This document shows positions 36,487 through 44,411 of a stretch of 64,000 bases of DNA, in pieces (the stretch's first letter is position 1; each line of letters starts with the position of its first letter). A program made the translations under genes and the position numbers. Under the pieces are notes generated by a model. It made no database searches, had not been told where the DNA came from, and saw only the letters and a program-made list of their open reading frames with translations. Source of the stretch: Sediminivirga luteola (lineage in GTDB: Bacteria > Actinomycetota > Actinomycetes > Actinomycetales > Brevibacteriaceae); assembly GCF_014639315.1 (NCBI RefSeq), contig NZ_BMFY01000002.1, positions 298,857 through 362,856 of the forward strand, written 5' to 3'.

Positions 36487-37619
36487 ACGCGCAGGCGCCC
36501 CGCCCTCAGCACCGGTCCGGCACTCCCGGCGCGACACTTCGCCCCGGCGATCTCCGCTTGGACGGGGTCATCGGCCGAGGTGGGTTCCGCCTGCCGCTGA
36601 CGATGGACTTCCGAGCCGGGGAGACACTCGTCCTGCTAGGGGCCAATGGTGCCGGGAAGTCCACGCTGCTGGAGACCCTCGGCGGCCTGATCCCGCTGCT
36701 GGAGGGGGAGCTCCTCCGCATCGGGAGCGACGGCGCCACCGTGCTCAGCGGACCCCGCGGCACGGTGCCCGCCGAGCGGCGCCGGGCGGGTTTCGTCCAC
36801 CAGGACTATTTGCTCTTTCCCCGGATGACCGCCCTGGAGAACGTGGCGTTCGGGCTGCGGGCCCGGGGCGTCGGCAAGAAGGAGGCGCACGCCTCTGCCG
36901 CCGCGCAGCTGCGCCGCCTCGGGCTGACAGAGGCGCAGGCGGGTTCCCGGCCGGGTGCCCTGTCCGGGGGGCAGCGGCAACGGGTCGCCCTGGCCCGTGC
37001 GCTGGCCGGTGAACCGGACATGCTGCTGCTGGACGTACCCCTCGCTGCCCTCGATGCGGGTACCCGCGCCCAGGCCCGGGCGCAGGTGTACGCCCAGCTC
37101 CGTGAGTTTCCCGGTCCCCGCGTCCTGGTGACGCACGATCTGACCGATGCGCTCAGCCTCGGAGACCGGATCGCCGTGCTCGACCAGGGCACCCTCGCAC
37201 AGATCGATTCCCCCGCTGAGATCACGCGCACTCCGCGGACTCCGTATCTGGCGGAGCTGCTGGGCATCAACCTGTTCTCGGGGCTGGCACGCCGTGGCCG
37301 GCTCTCGATCGGGCATTCCCGCGTCACGGCGCCCACGGAGCTGGACGGCCGGGTGCTGGTCACGCTGCCACGGGAAGCGGTGACGGTGAACACCGAGGCG
37401 CCCGCCAAGGCGGGCCGGAACACCTTCGAGGCACGAGTGGTCGCCGTGCAGGAGGACGCGCAGGGCATCACCGTCGCGGTCTCCCCCACGGACCCCGACG
37501 TAGGCCTCGCCTGCAGCGCGCGCGTGCCGTTGACGTCCCTCCCCACCGCACCGATCCGCCTCGGGGCACCGGTGTGGGCGACCGTGGACGAGTCCGCCCT
37601 GCACGCCTACCCGTTCTGA
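36483..37619 (+). CDS. modC: Molybdate ABC transporter ATP-binding protein, Walker B glutamate replaced
   Basis: A 378-residue ATPase with Walker A GANGAGKST (53-61), Q-loop FVHQDYLLFPRMTALEN, signature LSGGQRQRVALARAL (160-174) and switch histidine VTHDLTDALS. A C-terminal TOBE/Mop domain of about 90 residues follows for oxyanion regulation. In Walker B the usual LLLDEPLAALD reads LLLDVPLAALD; V185 is encoded by GTA at 37035-37037, one base from GAA. This glutamate is the general base for ATP hydrolysis, so transport may be impaired unless another residue substitutes. GTG start overlapping the modB stop. Confidence 0.94.
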   Translation: MNAQAPRPQHRSGTPGATLRPGDLRLDGVIGRGGFRLPLTMDFRAGETLVLLGANGAGKSTLLETLGGLIPLLEGELLRIGSDGATVLSGPRGTVPAERRRAGFVHQDYLLFPRMTALENVAFGLRARGVGKKEAHASAAAQLRRLGLTEAQAGSRPGALSGGQRQRVALARALAGEPDMLLLDVPLAALDAGTRAQARAQVYAQLREFPGPRVLVTHDLTDALSLGDRIAVLDQGTLAQIDSPAEITRTPRTPYLAELLGINLFSGLARRGRLSIGHSRVTAPTELDGRVLVTLPREAVTVNTEAPAKAGRNTFEARVVAVQEDAQGITVAVSPTDPDVGLACSARVPLTSLPTAPIRLGAPVWATVDESALHAYPF

Positions 37620-37800
37620 GGCCGTCACTGCGGTCACCACACGCCGCTGCGCAGGCAGGCCGGGCAGCCCGGCAGAGTCGTGGGCGTGGATGCGCGTGCG
37701 ATGAGCACCTCTGCGCGCTTCGAAACACGTAGCGATTACGCCCTCAAAGTTGCGGGTTAAGTCGATACATCCTTGTAACACCAACGATCTTCCAGTCTAT

Positions 37801-37848
37801 GTAGCGATATGCAACTATTGCATACAATGATATGCATCACTACGCTAC
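37801..37848 (+). promoter_or_regulatory. Nested dyads in the promoter of the first peptide ABC cluster
   Basis: The core is a perfect dyad TATGCAA-CTA-TTGCATA at 37808-37824. A second ATATGCATC copy follows at 37830-37838. The outer GTAGCG (37801-37806) and CGCTAC (37843-37848) are complementary. The 37700-37860 stretch is markedly A/T-richer than the window and lies 77-124 bases before the binding protein start. This is a likely operator of the local regulator. A TGCATATGTATAC relative lies at 44343-44355, before the C45 gene. Confidence 0.6.
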
Positions 37849-37924
37849 GGATAACCCATGGGGTACATCAATGGACCGGATGTCCGTCACTCAGCACCCA
37901 ACACGTCCAGCGCAAGGAGAGATC

Positions 37925-39349
37925 GTGCGACAGAGATTCCCAGTCACCTGCGTCGCCGGAGCAGCCGCTCTGGCACTTCTGCTGTCAGCGTGCGGTGGGT
38001 CTGCAGAGGCCAGCGGCGAGGCAGACACCGATGCACGTCTCACCATCGCGTACCCGGCGCAGCCGCCCAACCTCGATCCCGCCGTGTCGACCGCGTCAGC
38101 CACCGTCGCCATGACCATCAACGTGTGGGAACCGCTGGTCACCCGGGACTCCCAGGACGAGATCCAGCCCATGCTCGCCGAAAGCTGGGAGATCAGCGAC
38201 GACGGCCGCACCTACACCTTCCATCTGCGCGAAGGCGTCCTGTTCCATGACGGGACGGACATGACGTCCGAGGACGTGGTCGCCTCGCTGAGCCGCTGGT
38301 CGGAGCTTTCCGGACCCGGACAGGCCTACTTCTCCGGCGCCGCCTGGAGCGCAGTGGACGACTACACCGTGCAGGTGGAGCTCGAGCAGCCCAGTTTCGG
38401 CGTGCTGCTCGCGCTGTCCGGCGACAGAGAGCAAACGGCACCGATCATGCCCGCGGAGATCGCGGAGGCGGCCGGCTCCGATCCGGTCACCGAGATCATC
38501 GGCACCGGCCCCTTCACCTTCGTCGAGTGGGAAGCCGACCGGCATCTGAGTCTGGACCGATGGGACGACTATCAGCCCGTCGAAGGCGAACCCGACGGTC
38601 GAGCCGGGGACCGGACCGCCCAGGTCGCCGGGATCGACTACGAATTCGTGACCGACGGCGCCACTCGCGTTCTCGGATTGCAGACCGGCGAGTACGACGT
38701 CGCCATGGACATCCCGTACGACAACGCCCCTGACGTGCTGGAGGACGAGAGCCTCGTCGCCGGCTCCTACCCGGTGATTCTGCTCAACCTCTACTACAAC
38801 AAAGCCGAAGGCATGTTCGCCGATGTGGAGGCGCGCCGCGCCATCGACACCGCCCTCGAGCGGGACAGCATCATGACCGCAGCCGTCGGTGAGGACTTCT
38901 ACACGCTCACGCACTCCATGATGCTGGACACGCAAAGCGGCCAGTGGAGCTCCGACGTCGGCGCCGACCAGTTCAACCAAGCCGATCCCGCGGCCGCCGA
39001 AGCCATGCTTGAGGACCTCGGGCTGAGCGGGGAGAGCGTCCGCATCATCACCACGCAGGATTACGGAGAGTCGTACTCCGCCGGGGTCGTCATCCAGGAA
39101 CAGCTGCGGAACATCGGACTGGACGTCTCCTTGGACACGTACGACTGGCCCACGTTCACGGAGGTCCGCGACGATCCGAGCGCATATGACCTCGCGGTCA
39201 TCCCGAACACCGCCAAGGATGACCCGGGCACCCTCGTCTTCTTCCGGGACGACTTCGCCGGATTCACGGACAGCCCGGACGAGCTTCTGGCCGCGTACCG
39301 CGCGTCGGCAACGCTGGAAGAGGCAGCGGAACACTACGACGGACTCTAG
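37925..39349 (+). CDS. Peptide-type ABC substrate-binding lipoprotein ending at a premature amber codon
   Basis: DppA/OppA-family (SBP_bac_5) lipoprotein. The GTG at 37925 has AAGGAG six bases upstream. Signal peptide VAGAAALALLLSACGG with the lipidated cysteine near residue 23; family segments include NLDPAVSTASATVAMTINVW, MLAESWEISDDGRTYTFHLR, LREGVLFHDGTDMTSEDVVA and IGTGPFTFVEWEADRHLSL. Codon 475 is TAG (39347-39349). The same frame continues with EWFFDYLPVSKLGDADNIYG and on to a TGA at 39479-39481, 43 more codons that look like the natural C-terminus. A CAG to TAG change would explain it. The truncated protein lacks the last strands of lobe I and may be unstable, unless the stop is suppressed. 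Confidence 0.88.
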   Translation: MRQRFPVTCVAGAAALALLLSACGGSAEASGEADTDARLTIAYPAQPPNLDPAVSTASATVAMTINVWEPLVTRDSQDEIQPMLAESWEISDDGRTYTFHLREGVLFHDGTDMTSEDVVASLSRWSELSGPGQAYFSGAAWSAVDDYTVQVELEQPSFGVLLALSGDREQTAPIMPAEIAEAAGSDPVTEIIGTGPFTFVEWEADRHLSLDRWDDYQPVEGEPDGRAGDRTAQVAGIDYEFVTDGATRVLGLQTGEYDVAMDIPYDNAPDVLEDESLVAGSYPVILLNLYYNKAEGMFADVEARRAIDTALERDSIMTAAVGEDFYTLTHSMMLDTQSGQWSSDVGADQFNQADPAAAEAMLEDLGLSGESVRIITTQDYGESYSAGVVIQEQLRNIGLDVSLDTYDWPTFTEVRDDPSAYDLAVIPNTAKDDPGTLVFFRDDFAGFTDSPDELLAAYRASATLEEAAEHYDGL

Positions 39350-39512
39350 GAGTGGTTCTTCGACTATCTCCCCGTCTCGAAGCTCGGCGATGCGGACAAC
39401 ATCTACGGCCACTCGCCCGCGGTGAGCGTCGACGTGGTGGGCTCAAGCATCATCTGGTGGACCGCGACGGTCTCTGACTGACTAGGAGAAGAACGCGATA
39501 GGCGCCGAGCTC

Positions 39513-39560
39513 TCCGGCGCACTGGCAGCGGACGATCCGGTCCGCTGCCAGTGCGCCGGA
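39513..39560 (+). terminator. Perfect 21-bp hairpin between binding protein and permease genes
   Basis: Arms 39513-39533 (starting TCCGGCGCACTGG) and 39540-39560 are exact complements around a 6-base loop GATCCG. It lies 31 bases after the TGA of the full-length binding-protein frame and 26 before the permease start. Such hairpins protect the binding-protein mRNA and lower permease expression in ABC operons. There is no T-run. Confidence 0.8.
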
Positions 39561-39586
39561 ACCGGAGCCGAGGCGAAATCGAACTC

Positions 39587-40540
39587 ATGCTCACATACAT
39601 CTGCAAGCGCATCCTGAGCCTCATCCCGGTGCTCACGGTTGTCTCCGTGGTGATCTTCTCGATCATCCATCTCACCCCAGGCAATCCCGCACGGGCGATC
39701 CTCGGCCCGGAGGCCTCGGCGGAGGCCGTGGCAGCCCTGGCCGAGGAGATGGGCCTTAACCGGCCCATCGTCGTGCAGTACTTCAGCTGGCTCGGCTCCG
39801 TGCTCACTGGCGACCTCGGCTACTCCCCCTTCCTGAACCGCCCCGTGACGGAAGCGATCGCCGGCAATCTCGTGCCCACCCTGCAGCTGTCCACGCTGGC
39901 GCTGCTCGTGGCGGTGGCCATCGCCGTACCGCTCGGCACGCTCGCAGCGCGTTATCGCGGGTCGATCGTGGACAGCCTCACTCAGGGCGTGACGCTCTTC
40001 GGGCTCGCGGTACCCAGTTTCGTGCTCGGCCTGTTGCTGATGCTGACCTTTGCGGTGAATCTGCGCGTCCTCCCGGTGGCCGGCTACACCAACCCGTTCA
40101 CGGATCCGCTGGAAGGACTCCGGTACCTCATCCTTCCGGCGATCTCGCTCGGCGGTGTGCTGGCAGCGTTCCTGACCCGTACGACGCGGGCGGCGGTGAT
40201 GGACGTACTCATGGCCGACTACATCGATGCGGCGCGCTCGCGCGGCGTCGTGGAGGGCCGGCTGCTTTTCCGCCACACCCTGCGTAACGCCGGGCTCCCC
40301 ATTCTGACCGTGATCGGCCTCACGTTTGGCAGCCTGGTCACCGGTTCGCTGGTCACCGAGACGATCTTCAACATCCCGGGTCTGGGCACCCTGCTGGTGA
40401 ACTCCATTGAACGTCGCGACTACCCGGTGATCCAGGGCGTCGTACTTCTGGCCACGCTGCTGTACCTGCTGGTGAACCTCGTCGTGGATCTGCTCTACGC
40501 CGTTGTCGATCCGCGCATCCGGTACTCCGAGGAGAAGTAA
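39587..40540 (+). CDS. Peptide/opine-type ABC permease, DppB family
   Basis: A 317-residue permease from the ATG at 39587; an earlier in-frame start at 39551 lies in the hairpin and is less likely. The N-terminus is classic DppB: MLTYICKRILSLIPVLTVVS then IFSIIHLTPGNPARAILGPE, GLNRPIVVQYFSWLGSVLTG and DLGYSPF. The coupling loop is ADYIDAARSRGVVEGRLLFR, and NIPGLGTLLVNSIERRDYPV is the usual C-terminal signature. About six membrane helices. It precedes its DppC partner by two bases. Confidence 0.95.
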   Translation: MLTYICKRILSLIPVLTVVSVVIFSIIHLTPGNPARAILGPEASAEAVAALAEEMGLNRPIVVQYFSWLGSVLTGDLGYSPFLNRPVTEAIAGNLVPTLQLSTLALLVAVAIAVPLGTLAARYRGSIVDSLTQGVTLFGLAVPSFVLGLLLMLTFAVNLRVLPVAGYTNPFTDPLEGLRYLILPAISLGGVLAAFLTRTTRAAVMDVLMADYIDAARSRGVVEGRLLFRHTLRNAGLPILTVIGLTFGSLVTGSLVTETIFNIPGLGTLLVNSIERRDYPVIQGVVLLATLLYLLVNLVVDLLYAVVDPRIRYSEEK

Positions 40541-40542
40541 TC

Positions 40543-41571
40543 ATGCACGAAGAGCCACCCCAGGTCCACGACAGCGGCAGGCCCCCGGCTCGGGAAGGGA
40601 CTGCGATCATGGCTCCAGGTGCCGCGGAATCGCTGCCGGCCCGCCGGAGCATCTGGAGCCGAGCCCGCCACAACTCGCCGTTCATGTTCGGCGCGGTCCT
40701 GTTCCTCATCGTGGCGCTGATCGCGACCCTGGTGCCGTTCATCCTGCAACTGGACCCCTACGCGGTGGACACGTCGCGCCGGCTCTCCGGAATCGGCGAG
40801 GAGGGCTACCTGCTCGGCTCCGACGATTTCGGTCGCGACCTCCTGGCCCGGCTCCTGGTCGGCGCCCAGACGTCCCTCATCGTGGGGGCCAGCGTCGCAG
40901 TCCTCAGAGGCGTCCTCGGTACGGTGATCGGCATCTGCGCCAGCTACTTCCGGGTGTTGGATCACATCCTGATGCGCGTGTGCGACGGTCTGATGGCGAT
41001 TCCTGCCATTCTGCTCGCCATCGCGCTCGCCGCAGCGCTCGGTCCCAGCGTGCCCAATCTCATTCTGGCGTTGACAGTCGTGTTCACCCCGAATGTCGCC
41101 CGGCTGGTCCGCTCCCGCGCCCTGGCCGTTCTGTCGGAGACATTCGTGGAAGCCAGTCGCGTCCAGGGGGCACCGCCACTGCATATCATCCTGCGCCATG
41201 TCCTGCCCAACACGCTCTCCGTCCTGACGGTCCAGGTGACATTCATCTTCGCCGATTCGATCATCACCGAAGCCGCGCTGAGCTTCCTGGGAGCGGGCGT
41301 CCCGACGCCCGAACCCAGCTGGGGCAACATCCTTAACGACGGACGCGGTGTCATCCTGCAGTTTCCGCTCATGACCGTCGCCGCGAGCCTGAGCCTCGTC
41401 GTCACGGTCCTGGCACTCAACCTCCTGGGCGATGGCCTGCGGGACCTCGTCGATCCTCGCAGCTCCGGTGACGACACCCGGCGGGGAATGGTGTCCCGGC
41501 TGTTCGGACGCGCACCGCGAACCGCCCGCCGCCCCCGCCCGGCCGCCACCGAAGAAAGCACGGAACCATGA
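40543..41571 (+). CDS. Peptide/opine-type ABC permease, DppC family
   Basis: A 342-residue permease with a hydrophilic N-terminal tail of about 45 residues, then LFLIVALIATLVPFILQLDP. The family's LLGSDDFGRDLLARLLVGAQ, the coupling segment ETFVEASRVQGAPPLHIILR, ALSFLGAGVPTPEPSWGNIL and VLALNLLGDGLRDLVDPRSS follow. A basic tail of about 35 residues ends the chain. It starts two bases after the DppB-type gene and overlaps the ATPase by four bases. A start 22 codons downstream (MAPGAAES) is possible. Confidence 0.95.
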   Translation: MHEEPPQVHDSGRPPAREGTAIMAPGAAESLPARRSIWSRARHNSPFMFGAVLFLIVALIATLVPFILQLDPYAVDTSRRLSGIGEEGYLLGSDDFGRDLLARLLVGAQTSLIVGASVAVLRGVLGTVIGICASYFRVLDHILMRVCDGLMAIPAILLAIALAAALGPSVPNLILALTVVFTPNVARLVRSRALAVLSETFVEASRVQGAPPLHIILRHVLPNTLSVLTVQVTFIFADSIITEAALSFLGAGVPTPEPSWGNILNDGRGVILQFPLMTVAASLSLVVTVLALNLLGDGLRDLVDPRSSGDDTRRGMVSRLFGRAPRTARRPRPAATEESTEP

Positions 41572-43199
41572 CCGAACGCATCCGCATCGACGACCTCCAT
41601 ATCAGCATCGAGCGGCGCGATGATGTGGTCCGCGCCGTAGACGGCGTGTCCTTGTCGCTGGCGGGGAACGAGATTCTCGCCTTGGTGGGCGAATCCGGTT
41701 CCGGCAAGACGCTCACCGCCCGTTCCGCCCTGAAGCTGCTCCCGCGCGGCGCTACGACACGGGGCGCCGTACTGGTTGAGGGGCAAGACGTCCTCTCCGT
41801 TCCCGGCGACACGCTCCGAAAGATCCGTGGCGGTCATGCCGCCATGGTGTTCCAGGAGCCGTCCACCGCGCTGAACCCCGTCTACACGATCGGATGGCAG
41901 CTGGAGGAGGGTCTGCGGGCACACGGCGTTGCCAGCAGAGCCGAAAGGCACGCGCGAGGGCTGCAGGCGCTCAAGGACGTGGGCATCCCCGAGCCGGAGC
42001 GCCGTTATCACGACTATCCCCATCAGTTCTCCGGCGGTCAGAAACAGCGCATCGTGATTGCCATGGCGCTCTCCCTGAAGCCCGGTGTGATCATCGCCGA
42101 TGAGCCCACCACGGCCCTGGACGTGACGGTCCAGGCGGAGATCCTGGATCTGCTGCGGAAGTGCCGCGATGAGCTGGGGACCGCGATCATCCTGATCACG
42201 CACAATATGGGCGTCGTCGCCGATCTGGCCGATCGGGTCGCGGTGATGTACCAGGGGAAAGTGGTGGAGACTGCGGACGTCCACTCCCTCTTCGCCCAGC
42301 CTCAGCACCCCTACACCCGGCGGCTCCTGGCCTCAGTACCCCGGTTCGGTCAGGCCGTACGTCCGCAGCGCACCCCGGCCGCAGGCGAACCACCCGTGCT
42401 GCGCGCCGAGAAGCTGGAGATCACCTACCCGGGGCGGTTCCGCAAGCCGCCCTTCCGCGCCGTGCGCGGCGTCGACTTCGAGGTGCGCAAGGGGGAGATC
42501 TTCGGCCTGGTCGGCGAGTCCGGCTCGGGCAAGAGCACGATCGGCCGGGCGATCGCTGGGCTGACCGCGACGAGCGGTGGCGTGCTCGAGTTCCTTGGCA
42601 CCGATCTGCGGCGCGCGTCCCGTGCGGAGGTGCAGCGACTGCGGCGCAAACTCGGCTTCGTCTTCCAGGACCCGGCCTCCTCCTTCAACCCGTTCATGAG
42701 CATTGCCGACTGCATCGCCGAGCCAATGCGCATCCATCGCACTCCCGCCGCGAAACGCGAGATCGACGCCAGAGTGCGGGAGCTGCTGGACGCGGTGCAG
42801 CTGCCGAGCTCTTTCGCCTCGCGGACGCCGATGGAGCTCTCCGGCGGTCAGCGCCAACGGGTGGGGGTGGCCCGCGCCCTCGCGCTCAAGCCCGAGTTCG
42901 TGATCGCCGATGAGCCGACGTCCGCCCTCGACGTCTCCGTCCAGGCCACGATCCTGCGGTTGCTCGGGGACTTGCACGAGGAGCTGGGTTTCGCGGCGCT
43001 CTTCATCACCCATGATCTCGCCGTGGTGGAGGAGTTCGCCGACCGGGTGGGAGTGCTCAAACAGGGTGAGTTCATGGAAATCGCACCGGCCGAGACCCTG
43101 TTGAAGGAAGCACGAGACTCCTACACCAGGGCGCTCATCAACGCCGTGCCGATACCCGATCCCGTGGCGCAGCGCGCCAAGCGGAAGAGGGCGGTGTGA
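41568..43199 (+). CDS. Fused DppD-DppF-type ABC ATPase
   Basis: A 543-residue protein with two nucleotide-binding domains. Domain 1 (about 1-260) has Walker A VGESGSGKTLT, signature FSGGQKQRIV and Walker B VIIADEPTTALDVTVQ. Domain 2 (about 275-540) has GESGSGKSTIGR, LSGGQRQRVG and FVIADEPTSALDVSVQ. Switch histidines are in LITHNMGVVADL and FITHDLAVVEEF. Each half ends with the oligopeptide-type C-terminal segment (QHPYTRRLLASVPR; RDSYTRALINAVP). One chain thus replaces the usual two ATPases. All catalytic residues are intact. It overlaps both neighbours. Confidence 0.96.
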   Translation: MTERIRIDDLHISIERRDDVVRAVDGVSLSLAGNEILALVGESGSGKTLTARSALKLLPRGATTRGAVLVEGQDVLSVPGDTLRKIRGGHAAMVFQEPSTALNPVYTIGWQLEEGLRAHGVASRAERHARGLQALKDVGIPEPERRYHDYPHQFSGGQKQRIVIAMALSLKPGVIIADEPTTALDVTVQAEILDLLRKCRDELGTAIILITHNMGVVADLADRVAVMYQGKVVETADVHSLFAQPQHPYTRRLLASVPRFGQAVRPQRTPAAGEPPVLRAEKLEITYPGRFRKPPFRAVRGVDFEVRKGEIFGLVGESGSGKSTIGRAIAGLTATSGGVLEFLGTDLRRASRAEVQRLRRKLGFVFQDPASSFNPFMSIADCIAEPMRIHRTPAAKREIDARVRELLDAVQLPSSFASRTPMELSGGQRQRVGVARALALKPEFVIADEPTSALDVSVQATILRLLGDLHEELGFAALFITHDLAVVEEFADRVGVLKQGEFMEIAPAETLLKEARDSYTRALINAVPIPDPVAQRAKRKRAV

Positions 43200-43288
43200 C
43201 GGCGTGCTCTGATATGACGACGGGCGGGGGCCTCCGCCAGGGGTGGGCTACGATGAGTGGCCGAGACCTGGCGGCGGGAGGCACAAGA

Positions 43289-44221
43289 ATGAGCACAGCG
43301 GAGTGGCGGACGTCGTTCGCCGAACGCATGCACCGGTTCTCCCCTCGGAAGGGCTCCGCTGAGCAGCGCATCATCGACTACATCCACACGCATCCCGAGA
43401 AGGCGGCGTTCTCCTCTGCCAGCGCCATCGGCAAGGAGACGGATACCAGCGACGCCAGCGTGATCCGGACGATCCAGAAGCTCGGATACACGGGCATGCG
43501 CGACTTCCGCGAAGAGCTGCGATCCGTCACCGGGCACACTGAACCGCCGGTACCGGCCAGCCGGGACGACAACCGGGGCGGAGAGCGGAAACGCGGGATG
43601 AGCGCGCATGCGCTCTATACAGAACTGCGGGAGATGATCGTCACCGGTTCGCTCGGCCACGAGACCCATGTGACCGAGTCCCAGCTGGCGGGGATCTTCG
43701 GCGTCAGTCGCACCCCCGTTCGCGAGGCGGTGCGGATGCTGGAGCAGAGCGGGATCGTGGTGCGGGATCACCGGGGGATCACGACGCCGAAACAGACGAA
43801 GACGCAGGTGAACGAGCTCTACGACGCGCACATCCTGCTGCATTCCGCGCTGGCCAAGCGCGCGGCCGAGCGCCGCACGGATGCGGACCTGCATACGATG
43901 CGCTCGATGAACGAGGTCATGCGGCGCATGCCTCTGGACCAGGCCGGCAGCGTGGAGGCGAAGATCGCCAACAGCCGGTTCCACGAATCCGTCTACGATG
44001 CCGCCCGGGACAGGACGCTCGGCACTCTCCTGCGGCAGCTGACCGATCGCCTCGACGTGTGGTCCGGTACGACGCTCGACGCGCCAGGGCGCTGGATCGA
44101 ATCCCTGGACGAGCACGACGCCCTCGTGGATGCCATCGAGGCCCGCGACGCGGACTCGGCCATCGCCATCATCACCCAGCACCTGGAGACAGCGCGCCGC
44201 ATCCGGTTGTCCCTGATCTGA
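43289..44221 (+). CDS. Regulator fusing an RpiR-type HTH to a GntR winged helix and FCD domain
   Basis: From the ATG at 43289 (GGGAGG upstream) the protein has 310 residues. Residues about 8-85 are an RpiR/HTH_6 domain: SAEQRIIDYIHTHPEKAAFS, SASAIGKETDTSDASVIRTI, QKLGYTGMRDFREELRS. Residues about 110-175 form a second DNA-binding unit of the GntR-FadR type: ALYTELREMIVTGSLGHETH, VTESQLAGIFGVSRTPVREA, VRMLEQSGIVVRD. The rest is an FCD ligand domain with NSRFHESVYDAA and LDEHDALVDAIEARDADSAI supplying metal-binding His/Asp residues. The RpiR part lacks its own SIS sugar domain. The frame is open to 43196, overlapping the ATPase stop. It lies at the end of the importer operon and probably controls it and the next gene. 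Confidence 0.85.
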   Translation: MSTAEWRTSFAERMHRFSPRKGSAEQRIIDYIHTHPEKAAFSSASAIGKETDTSDASVIRTIQKLGYTGMRDFREELRSVTGHTEPPVPASRDDNRGGERKRGMSAHALYTELREMIVTGSLGHETHVTESQLAGIFGVSRTPVREAVRMLEQSGIVVRDHRGITTPKQTKTQVNELYDAHILLHSALAKRAAERRTDADLHTMRSMNEVMRRMPLDQAGSVEAKIANSRFHESVYDAARDRTLGTLLRQLTDRLDVWSGTTLDAPGRWIESLDEHDALVDAIEARDADSAIAIITQHLETARRIRLSLI

Positions 44222-44411
44222 TCGCGTCGCGGGACTCGCGGCCGCATTGGCTCCCCGGGCCTTTTTCGCGACCCCTGCGCCTGTCTCACCACTTGAAACA
44301 CACCCTGTGAGGCGACGTCGCCCTCTTGCGTCGCTACGTGAGTGCATATGTATACTACAACTACCAAACCACTCGGCATGGAGGCCAGCAGCACAGGAGA
44401 GGTTCACCACT

